Part shown: in pieces, positions 1 through 8,874 of the stretch | Layout of the letters: each line of letters begins with the position of its first letter | How positions within the stretch are numbered: position 1 is the first letter of the stretch | Assembly (NCBI GenBank): GCA_900542005.1 | Contig: UQLW01000012.1 | Location: 1-64,000 of the forward strand | Source: an uncultured Eubacteriales bacterium | Lineage (GTDB): Bacteria > Bacillota > Clostridia > Christensenellales > UMGS416 | Direction: 5' to 3' | Length of the DNA stretch: 64,000 nucleotides | The notes under the pieces: generated by a model | Databases searched by the model: none | What the model was told of the DNA's origin: nothing | What the model saw: only the letters and a program-made list of their open reading frames with translations | Program-made: the position numbers and the translations under genes

Positions 1-220
1 CAGGCTTGTCAACTGCTTTTTTATCTCTTTCGTCAACTTTTTTCCCGGGCTTCTGTTCTCCGCTTCGCTTGAGGCCTTTTTCGTACTCTCGCTCAACGGC
101 GAAGCTTATTTTACCATCTCTTTACACCCTTTTCAATCCTCGCTTTTCCCTCTTTTCCCGGTTTCGTTCGTGTTTATCTTCATTCCTTCCCCCTATCCCT
201 TGCATTTCGTTCGGGTTTTC
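1..220. other. Pyrimidine-rich intergenic stretch, no gene seen
   Basis: The + strand is strongly pyrimidine-rich. The element GTCAACT followed by a T-run occurs at 8-22 and again, slightly shortened, at 32-44. A 78-codon frame spans it, but it is Ser/Phe/Leu/Arg-rich low complexity without a ribosome binding site, so I do not call a protein. It may be the flank of a gene or RNA operon that lies outside the window. Confidence 0.3.
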
Positions 221-254
221 AAAAAATGCCCTGCCGGTATGAACCCGGCAGGGC
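221..254 (-). terminator. Intrinsic terminator of pgcA
   Basis: Read on the minus strand, a 10-bp GC-rich stem (arms 245-254 and 228-237, GCCCTGCCGG type) is followed by a T-run at 221-226. It lies 13 bases past the pgcA stop codon. Confidence 0.9.
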
Positions 255-266
255 GTTTCCTTCCGC

Positions 267-1994
267 TTATTGCTCCATATACCGCCTGACTACATCGTCG
301 GCCAATGCTTCAAGGCTGGCCTTAGCCTTCTGCTCTGTGGCTTCGCGCACGCCGAAATAGAGCTTGATCTTCGGCTCCGTGCCCGAAGGGCGTATGATAA
401 AGCTTTGCTCGCCTTCAATCTCAAAGTAAAGCATGTTGGTAGCCGGCGGCTCCAGCGCGGTATCGCCTTCATCGCTGAACCGGGTAAGGGCTTTATAGTC
501 GCGCCGCGCTATCACCCGGCGCCCCGCCAGCTCCCTGGGCGGGTTTTCACGCAGCGCGGTCATAATCCCTGCGATCTTTTCCATACCCGCCTTGCCGGCA
601 AAGGCAAAGTTTCTCACGCCCTCCAGATAGTATCCATATTGCTCATACAGCTCATACAGCGCATCCAGAAGCGTTTTCCCCTGCAGCCGGTAATAGGCCG
701 CCGCTTCCACCGCCAGCAGGCTCGCCTGCACCGCATCCTTATCGCGGACAAAGGCTCCCGCCATATAGCCAAAGCTTTCCTCAAAGCCAAAGAGGTATTC
801 ATGACTGCCGGTTTTTTCAAACTCGGCGATCTTGCCCGCGATGAACTTAAAGCCTGTCAGCACCGTAAACATGTCCACGCCAAAGGCCGCCGCAATGGCG
901 TCCGACATGCGGGTAGATACGACAGAGCGGACGGCCGCACCGTTTTCTGGCAGCTTTCCGGCCAGCCTTCTCGCCGTTAAGATATAGTTCAGCAGGATGC
1001 AGCCCGTCTGGTTGCCGGTCAGCAGGCGCCATCCGCCTTCGGCGTCGCGCACAGCCAACCCCATTCGGTCGCAGTCCGGATCCGTTCCCACGCAAAGGTC
1101 GGCTCCCTCCTGATCCGCCAGCGCCATGGCCATCTGCAAGGCGTCGCCCTCCTCCGGATTGGGCACCCGTACCGTGGAAAAATCCGGGTCCGGCTGCTCC
1201 TGCTCCCGCACCACGGCCAGCCCCTTTACGCCCACTTCCCGCAGCGCCCGTTGTACCGGCATGCTGCCCGATCCGTGCAGGGGTGTATAGACCACCCGGA
1301 AACCCTTGTCCACCTGGGCGAATACCTCCGGCCGGAGGGATACCGTCTTGACCTGGGCAAAATACCGGTCATCCAGCGCCTGGCCCAGCCAGGTCAGCAG
1401 CCCTTCCGCCTCCGCCTTTTGAAGATCCATCCGCGCCACCGCGCCCAGCTTCTCTATCCGTGCAATATGCGCCGTGACAATATCCGCATCCTCCGGCTCC
1501 ATCTGCCCGCCGGTGGGCCCATATACCTTATAGCCATTATACTGCTTGGGATTATGGCTGGCCGTAATGATCACGCCCGCCGCGCAGCCCAGCTCCCGCA
1601 CGGTAAAGCTCAGCATTGGGACAGGGCGCAGCCCCTCATACAGATAGGCGTGAACGCCCGCCGCGCATAGCACCTGGGCCGTTTCCCGGGCAAACTCATC
1701 GGAGAAACGGCGGCTGTCATAGGCAATGGCTACGCCCTTCGCACAGGCCTCCGGCCCCTGCTCCTGCAAAAAGGCCGCCAGGCCCGCCGTCGCTTTGCGC
1801 ACCATATAGCGGTTCATGCGGTTGGTCCCCACGCCAATTACCCCGCGCATGCCGGCCGTACCGAACTCCAAATCCCGATAAAAGCAGTCCTCCAGCTCCT
1901 TGGGGTCTGCCGCCAGAGCTCTGATCTGCTCCTTGGTGGCTTCATCTATCGCCGGATCTTCCAACCAGGCAGCTGCCCGTTGCTGATAATCCAT
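267..1994 (-). CDS. pgcA: Phosphoglucomutase / phosphomannomutase (alpha-D-phosphohexomutase family)
   Basis: 575 residues, the usual length for Firmicute phosphoglucomutase (PgcA type). It interconverts glucose-1-phosphate and glucose-6-phosphate in the cytoplasm, feeding UDP-glucose, glycolipid and polysaccharide synthesis. The catalytic phosphoserine motif TASHNP is at about residues 144-149 (Ser146). The metal loop GTDPDCDRMG lies mid-protein and the sugar-binding GFEESFGY follows. The C-terminal phosphate-binding loop reads RPSGTEPKIK. The start is chosen because AGGAGG sits just upstream of the ATG. It appears monocistronic, with its own extended -10 promoter and a strong terminator. 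Whether mannose-phosphate is also a substrate cannot be read from sequence. Confidence 0.95.
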   Translation of the reverse strand: MDYQQRAAAWLEDPAIDEATKEQIRALAADPKELEDCFYRDLEFGTAGMRGVIGVGTNRMNRYMVRKATAGLAAFLQEQGPEACAKGVAIAYDSRRFSDEFARETAQVLCAAGVHAYLYEGLRPVPMLSFTVRELGCAAGVIITASHNPKQYNGYKVYGPTGGQMEPEDADIVTAHIARIEKLGAVARMDLQKAEAEGLLTWLGQALDDRYFAQVKTVSLRPEVFAQVDKGFRVVYTPLHGSGSMPVQRALREVGVKGLAVVREQEQPDPDFSTVRVPNPEEGDALQMAMALADQEGADLCVGTDPDCDRMGLAVRDAEGGWRLLTGNQTGCILLNYILTARRLAGKLPENGAAVRSVVSTRMSDAIAAAFGVDMFTVLTGFKFIAGKIAEFEKTGSHEYLFGFEESFGYMAGAFVRDKDAVQASLLAVEAAAYYRLQGKTLLDALYELYEQYGYYLEGVRNFAFAGKAGMEKIAGIMTALRENPPRELAGRRVIARRDYKALTRFSDEGDTALEPPATNMLYFEIEGEQSFIIRPSGTEPKIKLYFGVREATEQKAKASLEALADDVVRRYMEQ

Positions 1995-2020
1995 CTCGGC
2001 CCTCCTGTTTTTTTATTTAT

Positions 2021-2029
2021 AGTATACCA
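2021..2029 (-). promoter_or_regulatory. Extended -10 promoter for pgcA
   Basis: On the minus strand TGGTATACT gives a TG-type extended -10, 27 bases before the ATG. No good -35 is visible. It lies between the end of the activase gene and pgcA, so pgcA can be transcribed independently. Confidence 0.6.
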
Positions 2030-2047
2030 CGTTCTGGCTTGTTTTGG

Positions 2048-2923
2048 CTATCCATCCAGCCATTTTCGCCGCATTGCCTCCATCCAGCTGCCATCGGGAA
2101 CGGCCCGCTCGTCCAATTCAGCCCTGCGCCCCACAGCCCGCGCCTTGCCGCTCCCATAGGGATGGAAGGGCAGCAGCTCAACCCGGGGGATCCGCAGCCG
2201 CTCGCGCAGCTCAGCCACCGCCCGGATATGGGCCTCATGGTCATTCACTCCGTGGACGATTATGCAGCGCAGGGTAAGCTTTTCCGGCGCGATCGCTGCC
2301 GCCTGCTCCAGGTTGCCCCCTATCCGTTCCAGATCCACCCCAGTATACTGCTTATGCCGGCTCGCATCGGTATCCTTAACATCCCAATAGACGCCCTGCG
2401 CCCGGTCCATCAGCCCCGCTACCCGCTCCGGCGCAAAGTAGCCGCAGGTTTCCACATAGCTCCCCATGCCCAGGCGCGCCGCCCCCTCCAGCAGCGCGAA
2501 GGCGAACTCCGCCTGCAGCATCGGTTCGCCGCCGGACAGCGTAATCCCGCCTGACGGTCCATAAAAGGCGCGATCCCGCAGAGCCAGCTCCAGCACCTCC
2601 TCCGTTTCCATGATGCGGCCGCATACCGCAATGGCCCCCGGCAGGCAGGCCTGCGCGCAGGCAAGGCAGTGAACGCACCGGTCCAGTACATACCGGTGCC
2701 CCTCCGGCGTGAGCTGATGCGCCCCCCTGGGGCAAACCGCAGCGCACGCGCCGCAGCCCAGGCACCGCATATGCGTCAATTGAATCTGCGGGTCCGGCAG
2801 CTGCGTCTCCGGATTGTGGCACCAGCGGCACCGCAGCGGGCAGCCCTTCAGAAAGACGGTCGTGCGCACGCCCGGCCCGTCATGAACAGAAAATCGCTGG
2901 ATATCCGCCACAATACCCTTCAT
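2048..2923 (-). CDS. Glycyl radical enzyme activating enzyme (radical SAM), pair 1
   Basis: 291 residues, full length for a PflA-like activase. The radical SAM cluster motif CPLRCRWC (CxxxCxxC) is at about residues 29-36. It is followed by two ferredoxin-type Cys clusters, CLGCGACAAVC and CVHCLACAQAC, as in activases of non-PFL glycyl radical enzymes. SGGEP is the SAM-binding segment. The enzyme abstracts hydrogen from the radical glycine of its partner using reduced [4Fe-4S] and S-adenosylmethionine. The ATG lies one base beyond the stop of the upstream glycyl radical enzyme gene and its site GGGGAA lies inside that gene, so the two are translationally coupled. The partner enzyme is certain from context; its substrate is not. 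Confidence 0.93.
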   Translation of the reverse strand: MKGIVADIQRFSVHDGPGVRTTVFLKGCPLRCRWCHNPETQLPDPQIQLTHMRCLGCGACAAVCPRGAHQLTPEGHRYVLDRCVHCLACAQACLPGAIAVCGRIMETEEVLELALRDRAFYGPSGGITLSGGEPMLQAEFAFALLEGAARLGMGSYVETCGYFAPERVAGLMDRAQGVYWDVKDTDASRHKQYTGVDLERIGGNLEQAAAIAPEKLTLRCIIVHGVNDHEAHIRAVAELRERLRIPRVELLPFHPYGSGKARAVGRRAELDERAVPDGSWMEAMRRKWLDG

Positions 2924-2924
2924 G

Positions 2925-5066
2925 CTACATTCCCCGCTGGGCGCTGCGCTCGATGATCATGCGCTGCCATGCCTCGTCCAGGGTGACGAACCGCGCCGAC
3001 CATCCCGAGATACGCACAGCCAGGGTCTGGTATTCCTCCGGGTGCGCCTGCGCCCGTTTCAGTACCTCGTGATCCATCACATCGATCTGCATGAAAAATC
3101 CACCCAGCCGGATAAAGCCCATAATCAGGGCCTGCAGGGCTGGTATGCCGGCCTCCCCCTTCAGCGCTGAGGTATCCAGCTTGATATCCAGCGCCGTTCC
3201 GCAGGTCAGGCGCCGCAGGTCGGCCTTGCAATGGGACCGGATGATGGCGGTGGCGCCATTGACGTCCGTTCCCGGCGTCGGATTCAGATTGCCGGAAAGG
3301 ATCGCGCCCTTTTTCTGCCCAAAGGCGGTGGCAGCCCGGCCCGGCGCCCATTCAATTTGCCGTCCAAAGGTGCTGATCCCTGCAGGACGCAGCACGCCGC
3401 AGCGCTCCTTTACCAGGCGAACCCTGTCGATATACCGCCGCGTCAGATCGGCGGCCAGGGCGTCCACCTCATCGTTATCGTTGCCAAAGTAGGAATACCG
3501 GTGCAGCGCATATTGCCGCAGCAGTTCCTCCCCCTCCCAATCTGCCTTCAGAATTGCCATCAGTTCCCGGAAGCTCAGCCGTTTTTCTTCAAAAACCAGC
3601 TTCTTGATGGCGTAAAGGCTGTTGACAATATCGGGGAAGCCGCCCATATGGGGCGAATACACATTGTATCGCGCGCCGCCGGAGAAATAGTCCTTTCCCC
3701 GGTCAATGCAGTCATCGGTAAAAAGGCCCACGACCGCCGCCGGGCGATCCTTTTGTATGAAGTGGTCCGCCTGACGCTGCCAATCGTCCACCTGGTCATA
3801 CAGCACCGAAAGCGTCCGCTCATAAAGCGTCTCAAAGCTGTCATAGTTTGGCTCGCCCTCCGGAAGGCCCAGCACCTGCTGCTGGAACGGGCCATAGGCG
3901 TCCATGGGGCGGTAGGCAAAGTAGGTTTGCCCGGCCATCTGTACCTCCCAGCACCCGTCATTGGCAAAGCGCCGCGCCTCCTGAAGGCTATAGCCGAATT
4001 CGGCCAGGGCCTGTACCACCAGCTCCTCATTGTAGGCCGCCACCACCCCGCTTCCGTGGCGGATCACCCGGCAAACCAGCTCCACCAACCAGTCCGGGGA
4101 ATCCTCCCTCAGCTTTACGGCAATGGGGAAATCCCCGATGGGCAGCTCCTCTACCACCTCCAGCACCAGCCGGGTCACCTCGTTGGCCGTTTCCCGGCCG
4201 GCTCCGTCCAGCCCGGCCAGCACCAGGTTCTGATAATGCTGGCCATCGCCGCTGCCGCGGTTCTGTGTATCTACCCGTACCCACTCGCAGCCCTTAATGA
4301 AGAAGTGCGCCATCCATTCCCGGGCTTCCTGCAAGGTCATCGCGCCAACCTGCAGATCCCTTTGAAGCAGCGGCCCCAGCATGGCGTCAATCCGCCCGAT
4401 CCCCGGCCAATTGCCGCAGAGGCGCACAAAGGCGAAGGCAAACCACAGCGCCTGCAGGCCCTGGCGGAAATTCTCCGGCGGCGCAAAGGGTACCGGCTCC
4501 AGCACAGCGATCCGCTCCCGGTAGTAGTCCCGCTCCGCCTCATCCCCTGCCTGCGCCAGCCGCATCCGCAGCAGCTCCATATAGCGCCCATGCCATATCC
4601 GGATGCATGCGCAAACGTTCAAAAAGGATTCCAGCACCGGGCGCTGTCCTTCATCCGCCGAAGCAAGGCGTTCGCCGATCCGGGCCTCATAGGCATCCAG
4701 GCCCTCCCGCAGCAGCCGGTCGAAGCCGCAGGTCAAGTGGCTTACGCTGCTGATAACCGCCTTCCCCGCCTGATAGACCGGCACGATATGATCGATCGCG
4801 CCCTTCAGCGTCGCGCTGCCCACGAGCAGCTCGCCCTCCATCATCCTCAGCGGCGCCTGCTCAGCGATCAACCGGATCATGGCGTCATACCGCTGGCGGT
4901 CGTTCATCGATCCAAATCCAGGAATCCTATCTGCGTCCAAGGATTCGTACCGGTCAAGCTCCCGGCCATACCGGCCCCGTACCGCTTGATCCGCCAGTCT
5001 GCGGGTCGCCTCGCACAGCCGTATGGGCCTGGATCCGGCAAATGCAGAGTAAAATTCGATGGTCAT
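2925..5066 (-). CDS. Glycyl radical enzyme of the pyruvate formate-lyase family, unknown substrate, pair 1
   Basis: 713 residues when started at the ATG at 5066, which has GGAGG seven bases upstream; a GTG two codons earlier has no properly spaced site. The catalytic thiyl cysteine and general base are in GCWE (Cys372, Glu374). The radical glycine is in VRISGWSARFV near the C-terminus (Gly688). The single GCxE cysteine excludes pyruvate formate-lyase itself, which has two adjacent cysteines, and matches the dehydratase/decarboxylase-like branches. Trp after the catalytic Cys differs from the GCVE of glycerol and hydroxyproline dehydratases. Its activase follows directly. No microcompartment or transporter gene nearby hints at the substrate. 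Confidence 0.9.
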   Translation of the reverse strand: MTIEFYSAFAGSRPIRLCEATRRLADQAVRGRYGRELDRYESLDADRIPGFGSMNDRQRYDAMIRLIAEQAPLRMMEGELLVGSATLKGAIDHIVPVYQAGKAVISSVSHLTCGFDRLLREGLDAYEARIGERLASADEGQRPVLESFLNVCACIRIWHGRYMELLRMRLAQAGDEAERDYYRERIAVLEPVPFAPPENFRQGLQALWFAFAFVRLCGNWPGIGRIDAMLGPLLQRDLQVGAMTLQEAREWMAHFFIKGCEWVRVDTQNRGSGDGQHYQNLVLAGLDGAGRETANEVTRLVLEVVEELPIGDFPIAVKLREDSPDWLVELVCRVIRHGSGVVAAYNEELVVQALAEFGYSLQEARRFANDGCWEVQMAGQTYFAYRPMDAYGPFQQQVLGLPEGEPNYDSFETLYERTLSVLYDQVDDWQRQADHFIQKDRPAAVVGLFTDDCIDRGKDYFSGGARYNVYSPHMGGFPDIVNSLYAIKKLVFEEKRLSFRELMAILKADWEGEELLRQYALHRYSYFGNDNDEVDALAADLTRRYIDRVRLVKERCGVLRPAGISTFGRQIEWAPGRAATAFGQKKGAILSGNLNPTPGTDVNGATAIIRSHCKADLRRLTCGTALDIKLDTSALKGEAGIPALQALIMGFIRLGGFFMQIDVMDHEVLKRAQAHPEEYQTLAVRISGWSARFVTLDEAWQRMIIERSAQRGM

Positions 5067-5160
5067 GACCACTCCTCCACTTCTCCCAAGCTTTTTTTAT
5101 TGTATGTTTTTTGGCTTCCCCTTTCCATAGACATTTTTGCCTGCCATCTGCCCCATGGCT

Positions 5161-5184
5161 AAAAAAGCGGCCATTGGCCGCTTT
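5161..5184 (-). terminator. Intrinsic terminator of the EcsC-like gene
   Basis: A nine-base-pair stem (arms 5176-5184 and 5164-5172) with a three-base loop is followed on the minus strand by a T-run at 5161-5166. Confidence 0.85.
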
Positions 5185-5233
5185 GGACGTATTTCATTTT
5201 CTTGATCATATAGGGGCGGATATTAAGCCCGAG

Positions 5234-6250
5234 CTAACAACGCCCGCTTTTTTCCTCGAACTCCCCTTCTTGAATCACGCCTGCTTCTTTAAGCTTCGCC
5301 AATTTCTCCATCTTTGCGAAGATATCTTCGTGATCGCCTTTCACTTCTGCCTTAGCCGCTTCTTCCGCCTTTTTGAATCTGCCCGCAAATCCGGCGGCCA
5401 TTGCACCGTTTCCCTTAAATCGGGATTTTTTCTTTTCAGCCTCTTCCGTGTGCAATTCATTTTCTTCTCCTGATTCGCTTATATCCACGATGGCATTGTA
5501 ATCCGACTCTAATTCCGATTCCGTATAATGGAAGCAAGCGCTTTCCAGCGCTGCTGCCAGCCGCTGGCCCATTGGCATCATAGAGGCAAAATTTAATCCG
5601 CCAGATATAACGCCGCCAACAAGAGGAACAACCTTGGATACGCCTTTAGCCACCGTATTCTTGGTAACCTTTATACCGATTGCCTTCCCGATTTGCTTGA
5701 TCACCGGGAACCACAGCGTTTTAGTCAAGGCCTTTTGCGGCAGCTTCTTCAATACTTGCCGGGTCATCTGCGCTGTTATAAACCGTACGCCTGCCATAGC
5801 GCCAGACACGCCAAACATTGCGCCGCAATAAAGAACCAGTTGGCTTTTTACCTGCTCATTGTCCACCGCTCCGTCTTTCCATAAATCCGGCGCTCCATAA
5901 AGATAAGAAAGCTCCTGCGCCATACGAAGGGACAGCCCCAAAAACTGCAATAAATCGGCCGGTATCGTGGCAGCCATAGCCACGCCTCCCGGAATGCCGG
6001 AAACAAAAGAAGCAATGGAGGATTGACTCGTACGGTTAAAGATCAGCTTTTTCGCAAGCCCCGCCAGCTTTTCCTGAGAACAGCCAGCCTCAACTGGCCC
6101 CACCGCCAGTATCACCTCCAGATTATCACTTTCTGATGTAAAGCATTCCGTCAAGAACCTTTTTCGATCTACTTTCACCCCTGGTACCTGGATAGCCGTC
6201 GTCATGATTTGATCTAAAGCAAATTCTTTTCCAATTGATGAACTGTCCAT
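5234..6250 (-). CDS. EcsC-like protein with C-terminal SHOCT domain
   Basis: 338 residues. The start is the ATG at 6250 with AAGGAG eight bases upstream; an in-frame upstream Met lacks a site. Residues of about 60-120 carry a hydrophobic EcsC-like stretch (GIPGGVAMAATIPADLLQF, then an Ala/Leu helix ending in SYLYG). A second hydrophobic region rich in Gly/Val follows (PLVGGVISGGLNFASMMP). After an acidic and Lys-rich linker, the last 30 residues (KMEKLAKLKEAGVIQEGEFE) match the SHOCT pattern, a short oligomerisation or nucleic-acid-contact module. The gene is visibly more AT-rich and uses more A/T-ending codons than its neighbours, suggesting acquisition. It stands alone with its own terminator. 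Function unknown. Confidence 0.7.
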   Translation of the reverse strand: MDSSSIGKEFALDQIMTTAIQVPGVKVDRKRFLTECFTSESDNLEVILAVGPVEAGCSQEKLAGLAKKLIFNRTSQSSIASFVSGIPGGVAMAATIPADLLQFLGLSLRMAQELSYLYGAPDLWKDGAVDNEQVKSQLVLYCGAMFGVSGAMAGVRFITAQMTRQVLKKLPQKALTKTLWFPVIKQIGKAIGIKVTKNTVAKGVSKVVPLVGGVISGGLNFASMMPMGQRLAAALESACFHYTESELESDYNAIVDISESGEENELHTEEAEKKKSRFKGNGAMAAGFAGRFKKAEEAAKAEVKGDHEDIFAKMEKLAKLKEAGVIQEGEFEEKSGRC

Positions 6251-6379
6251 TTTGCAGGCTCCTTCTTGCTGTCTTTTTCGTGATTTTACCCCATGCCTTC
6301 TGCTTGTTGTATGCATGATTCTGCTTTATCATCTCTTCTCAAAATGTATCTGCCTATTCTCACCGCGTACGCGTGATAG

Positions 6380-6414
6380 AAAAAGAGCACTGCAGCGTCA
6401 TGCTGCAATGCTCT
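6380..6414 (-). terminator. Intrinsic terminator of asd
   Basis: On the minus strand a long stem (AGAGCA-TTGCAGC paired with GCTGCAG-TGCTCT) is followed by five T at 6380-6384. Confidence 0.85.
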
Positions 6415-6466
6415 AAACGTTCCCTATCGCCGCCCGATCTTATTTTGAGCGGGAGTAATTTGTTTC

Positions 6467-7546
6467 TTACCCCATATATCCTTCCGCGCACAAAAGCTCT
6501 GCGATCAATACCGCGCCGCCGGCCGCGCCCCGCAGCGTGTTGTGGGAAAGGCAAACAAACTTATAGTCATACTGGGTATCCGGCCGCAGGCGGCCGATCG
6601 AAATTGCCATTCCCCGCCCGGCATCCCGGTCCAGCCGGGTTTGGGGGCGGTTATCCTCCTGGAAATAGTACAGGAAGGGATGGGGCGCGCTGGGCAGGCC
6701 CAAGGTCTGCGGGCGGCCCACAAAGCTGCGCCACCGCTCGATCATCTGCTCCATGGTAGGCTTACGCTCAAAGCTGACAAAGACGGCGGCCATATGCCCG
6801 TCAGCTACAGGTACGCGCAGGCACTGGGTAGTGATATCCGTGGCCGTATCGTTGACGATTACGCCGTCCTTCAGCGTACCCCATATCTTCAGGGGCTCCT
6901 GCTCGCTTTTTTGTTCCTCGCCGCCAATGAAGGGGATGACGTTATCCACCATTTCCGGCCAGGTGTCAAAGGTCTTTCCCGCGCCGGAGATGGCCTGATA
7001 GGTGCAGGCCAGCACCTTTTTCACGCCAAACTCCCGCAGCGGGTGCAGCGCCGGCACATAGCTTTGAATGGAGCAGTTGGGCTTAACCGCAATAAAGCCC
7101 CGGCGCGTGCCCAGCCGCATCCGCTGGGTTTCGATCACCCTGAGATGCTCGGGATTCAGCTCAGGAATTACCATGGGGACGTCGTTCAGGCCGCGGCAGG
7201 CCGAATTATTGCTGACCACGGGCACCTCCGCCCGGGCATAGGCTTCCTCCATGGCGCGGATCGCCGCTTTATCCATATTGACCGCGCAGAATACAAAATC
7301 CACCAGCGGCGCAATTTGCTCCACCTGCGAGGCATCCATCACCTGCATGTTCTTCACGCTGTCGGGCATGGGCACCTTCATGGCCCAGCGGCCTTCCACC
7401 GCCTGGCTATAAGGCATACCGGCCGAGCGGGCGCTGGCAGCCAGCGCCGTGATGGTGAACCAGGGATGATTCGCCAGCAGCGTAACAAAACGCTGACCCA
7501 CCATGCCGGTGCATCCGATCACGCCAACCTTCCATTGTTTCTGCAT
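6467..7546 (-). CDS. asd: Aspartate-semialdehyde dehydrogenase
   Basis: 359 residues. It makes aspartate semialdehyde from aspartyl phosphate with NADPH, the branch point to lysine/diaminopimelate, methionine and threonine. The N-terminal Rossmann motif is GVIGCTGMVGQ. The catalytic cysteine is in KPNCSIQS (Cys158) and the substrate-binding ISGAGKTFDTWPEM region follows. Length and motifs fit the archaeal/fungal-type ASADH rather than the enterobacterial type. It has its own promoter and terminator, so it is monocistronic. No riboswitch-like structure is visible in the short leader. Confidence 0.95.
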   Translation of the reverse strand: MQKQWKVGVIGCTGMVGQRFVTLLANHPWFTITALAASARSAGMPYSQAVEGRWAMKVPMPDSVKNMQVMDASQVEQIAPLVDFVFCAVNMDKAAIRAMEEAYARAEVPVVSNNSACRGLNDVPMVIPELNPEHLRVIETQRMRLGTRRGFIAVKPNCSIQSYVPALHPLREFGVKKVLACTYQAISGAGKTFDTWPEMVDNVIPFIGGEEQKSEQEPLKIWGTLKDGVIVNDTATDITTQCLRVPVADGHMAAVFVSFERKPTMEQMIERWRSFVGRPQTLGLPSAPHPFLYYFQEDNRPQTRLDRDAGRGMAISIGRLRPDTQYDYKFVCLSHNTLRGAAGGAVLIAELLCAEGYMG

Positions 7547-7583
7547 ATCTCAAACCTCCATCGACTGATTTCGACTTTTCGTT

Positions 7584-7612
7584 ACTATACCCCAAGCGCC
7601 GCTTAACGTCAA
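7584..7612 (-). promoter_or_regulatory. Sigma-A type promoter of asd
   Basis: Minus strand TTGACG (7607-7612), 17-base spacer, TATAGT (7584-7589), 38 bases before the ATG. Confidence 0.8.
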
Positions 7613-7702
7613 TGCCTTTACTATACTACGCGCTTATCCTTTCCGGCGGGATGAAAATCATGCAGAAATTTTTGTATATTTGCACACAAACTGGTAAAGA
7701 AG

Positions 7703-7736
7703 CGATAAAGAAGCCCGGCGCGCAAGGCGCCGGGCT
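7703..7736 (-). terminator. Probable terminator of the Gfo/Idh-ThuA operon
   Basis: A perfect 10-bp GC-rich stem (AGCCCGGCGC) with a five-base loop is followed on the minus strand by TTCTTTAT, a moderate U-rich tail. Confidence 0.65.
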
Positions 7737-7755
7737 CCAGGGCTATATTGTGTGG

Positions 7756-8865
7756 CTAGGGATTGACCTGTCCCGGAAGCAGGTTCATGGACAGAAGCGC
7801 CGGGCGGTCGCAGGTGCTGGTCAGCCGGATGCGCTGGCCCTGGTCGCTGGACTCGTGAATGGCGCACATGATATCCAGCACATGATAGGTCAGGCTGACG
7901 CCGTTGCGGGGCTTGCGCTGGTTGCGGATCGCCATGGCCATATCCGCCAGGCCCAGCCCACGGCTGTTCTCCCGATATCCAAAGATCAGCGGGATCTCGG
8001 TAAAGGTATCGCTGTCGTGACGCCGGTAGCGCACCGGGCCGCCGAAGGTATTGGGATCCGGCACCGAAAGCGTCCCCTCGCTGCCATAGATCTCGATAAA
8101 GGGCAACTCAGCGCTCCACACATCGAAGGTTGTGATGATGGTCCCCTTGGCCCCGTTTTGGAAATTCAGCAGGCCGGCCACATAGGTGGGCACCTCCACA
8201 TCGATCACCTTGCCATATTGCGGCTGGCTTGTGATGGTACGGGTCGGATAGGTGACGCAGGTGGAGCCCATAACCGATTCCACCGGCCCCATCAGGCTGA
8301 CCAGCGCGGTCAGGTAGTAGGGCCCCATATCCAGCATCGGGCCGCCGCCCTTCTGGTAATAGAACTCAGGGCCCGGATGCCAGGATTCATGGCCATGGTT
8401 CATCATAAAGGCCGTCGCCGATACCGGCGTACCAATCCAGCCGTCGTCGATCAGCTTCCGGCAGGTCTGCAGGCCGCTGCCCAGGTAGGTATCCGGCGCG
8501 CCGCCCGCCAGCAGGCCCTTTTCCCGGGCCAGCTCCAGGATCTCGCGTCCCTCCTCCCGGGTAATGCCAAGGGGCTTCTCGCAGTATACGTTTTTCCCCG
8601 CCAGCAGGGCCCGCTTGTTGATCCCGTAATGCTCCCAGGGCCGGGTGATATTGAGCACAAGCTCGATCTCCGGGTCCTGGAAGATATCCTCATCCCGCTC
8701 AACAACCGGGAATCCATAGGTTTCGTGGGCATAGGCCGCGCGCTCGGGGATCAGGTCACAAACGGCCTTTACCTCCATGATAGCGCTGAAAACCTCGGTC
8801 AGGTTCTTAAAATAGATACCGCTGATGTTGCCGCATCCTATCACGCCTACTTTGATTTTTTGCAT
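7756..8865 (-). CDS. Gfo/Idh/MocA family NAD(P)-dependent oxidoreductase
   Basis: 369 residues. The N-terminal Rossmann fold has GVIGCGNISG at about residues 6-15. The family lysine motif CEKPLG is at about residues 95-100, and a GGGPMLDMGPYY segment of the C-terminal substrate domain contains the usual Asp. The family oxidises or reduces sugars, inositols or derivatives. It begins nine bases after the ThuA-domain gene and shares its transcript. ThuA and Gfo/Idh proteins recur together in carbohydrate loci, which suggests sugar-derivative oxidation. The substrate cannot be named. Confidence 0.9.
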   Translation of the reverse strand: MQKIKVGVIGCGNISGIYFKNLTEVFSAIMEVKAVCDLIPERAAYAHETYGFPVVERDEDIFQDPEIELVLNITRPWEHYGINKRALLAGKNVYCEKPLGITREEGREILELAREKGLLAGGAPDTYLGSGLQTCRKLIDDGWIGTPVSATAFMMNHGHESWHPGPEFYYQKGGGPMLDMGPYYLTALVSLMGPVESVMGSTCVTYPTRTITSQPQYGKVIDVEVPTYVAGLLNFQNGAKGTIITTFDVWSAELPFIEIYGSEGTLSVPDPNTFGGPVRYRRHDSDTFTEIPLIFGYRENSRGLGLADMAMAIRNQRKPRNGVSLTYHVLDIMCAIHESSDQGQRIRLTSTCDRPALLSMNLLPGQVNP

Positions 8866-8874
8866 ATCCCTCTC

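Noticed and set aside
6..242. 78-codon frame at the left edge
   Set aside because: Low-complexity Ser/Phe/Leu/Arg sequence in a pyrimidine-rich stretch, no ribosome binding site, and it runs into the pgcA terminator.
3231..5162. Long open frame of 643 codons antisense to the first glycyl radical enzyme
   Set aside because: It is the shadow of a GC-rich gene read on the opposite strand; the true strand has both GRE active-site motifs and a good ribosome binding site.
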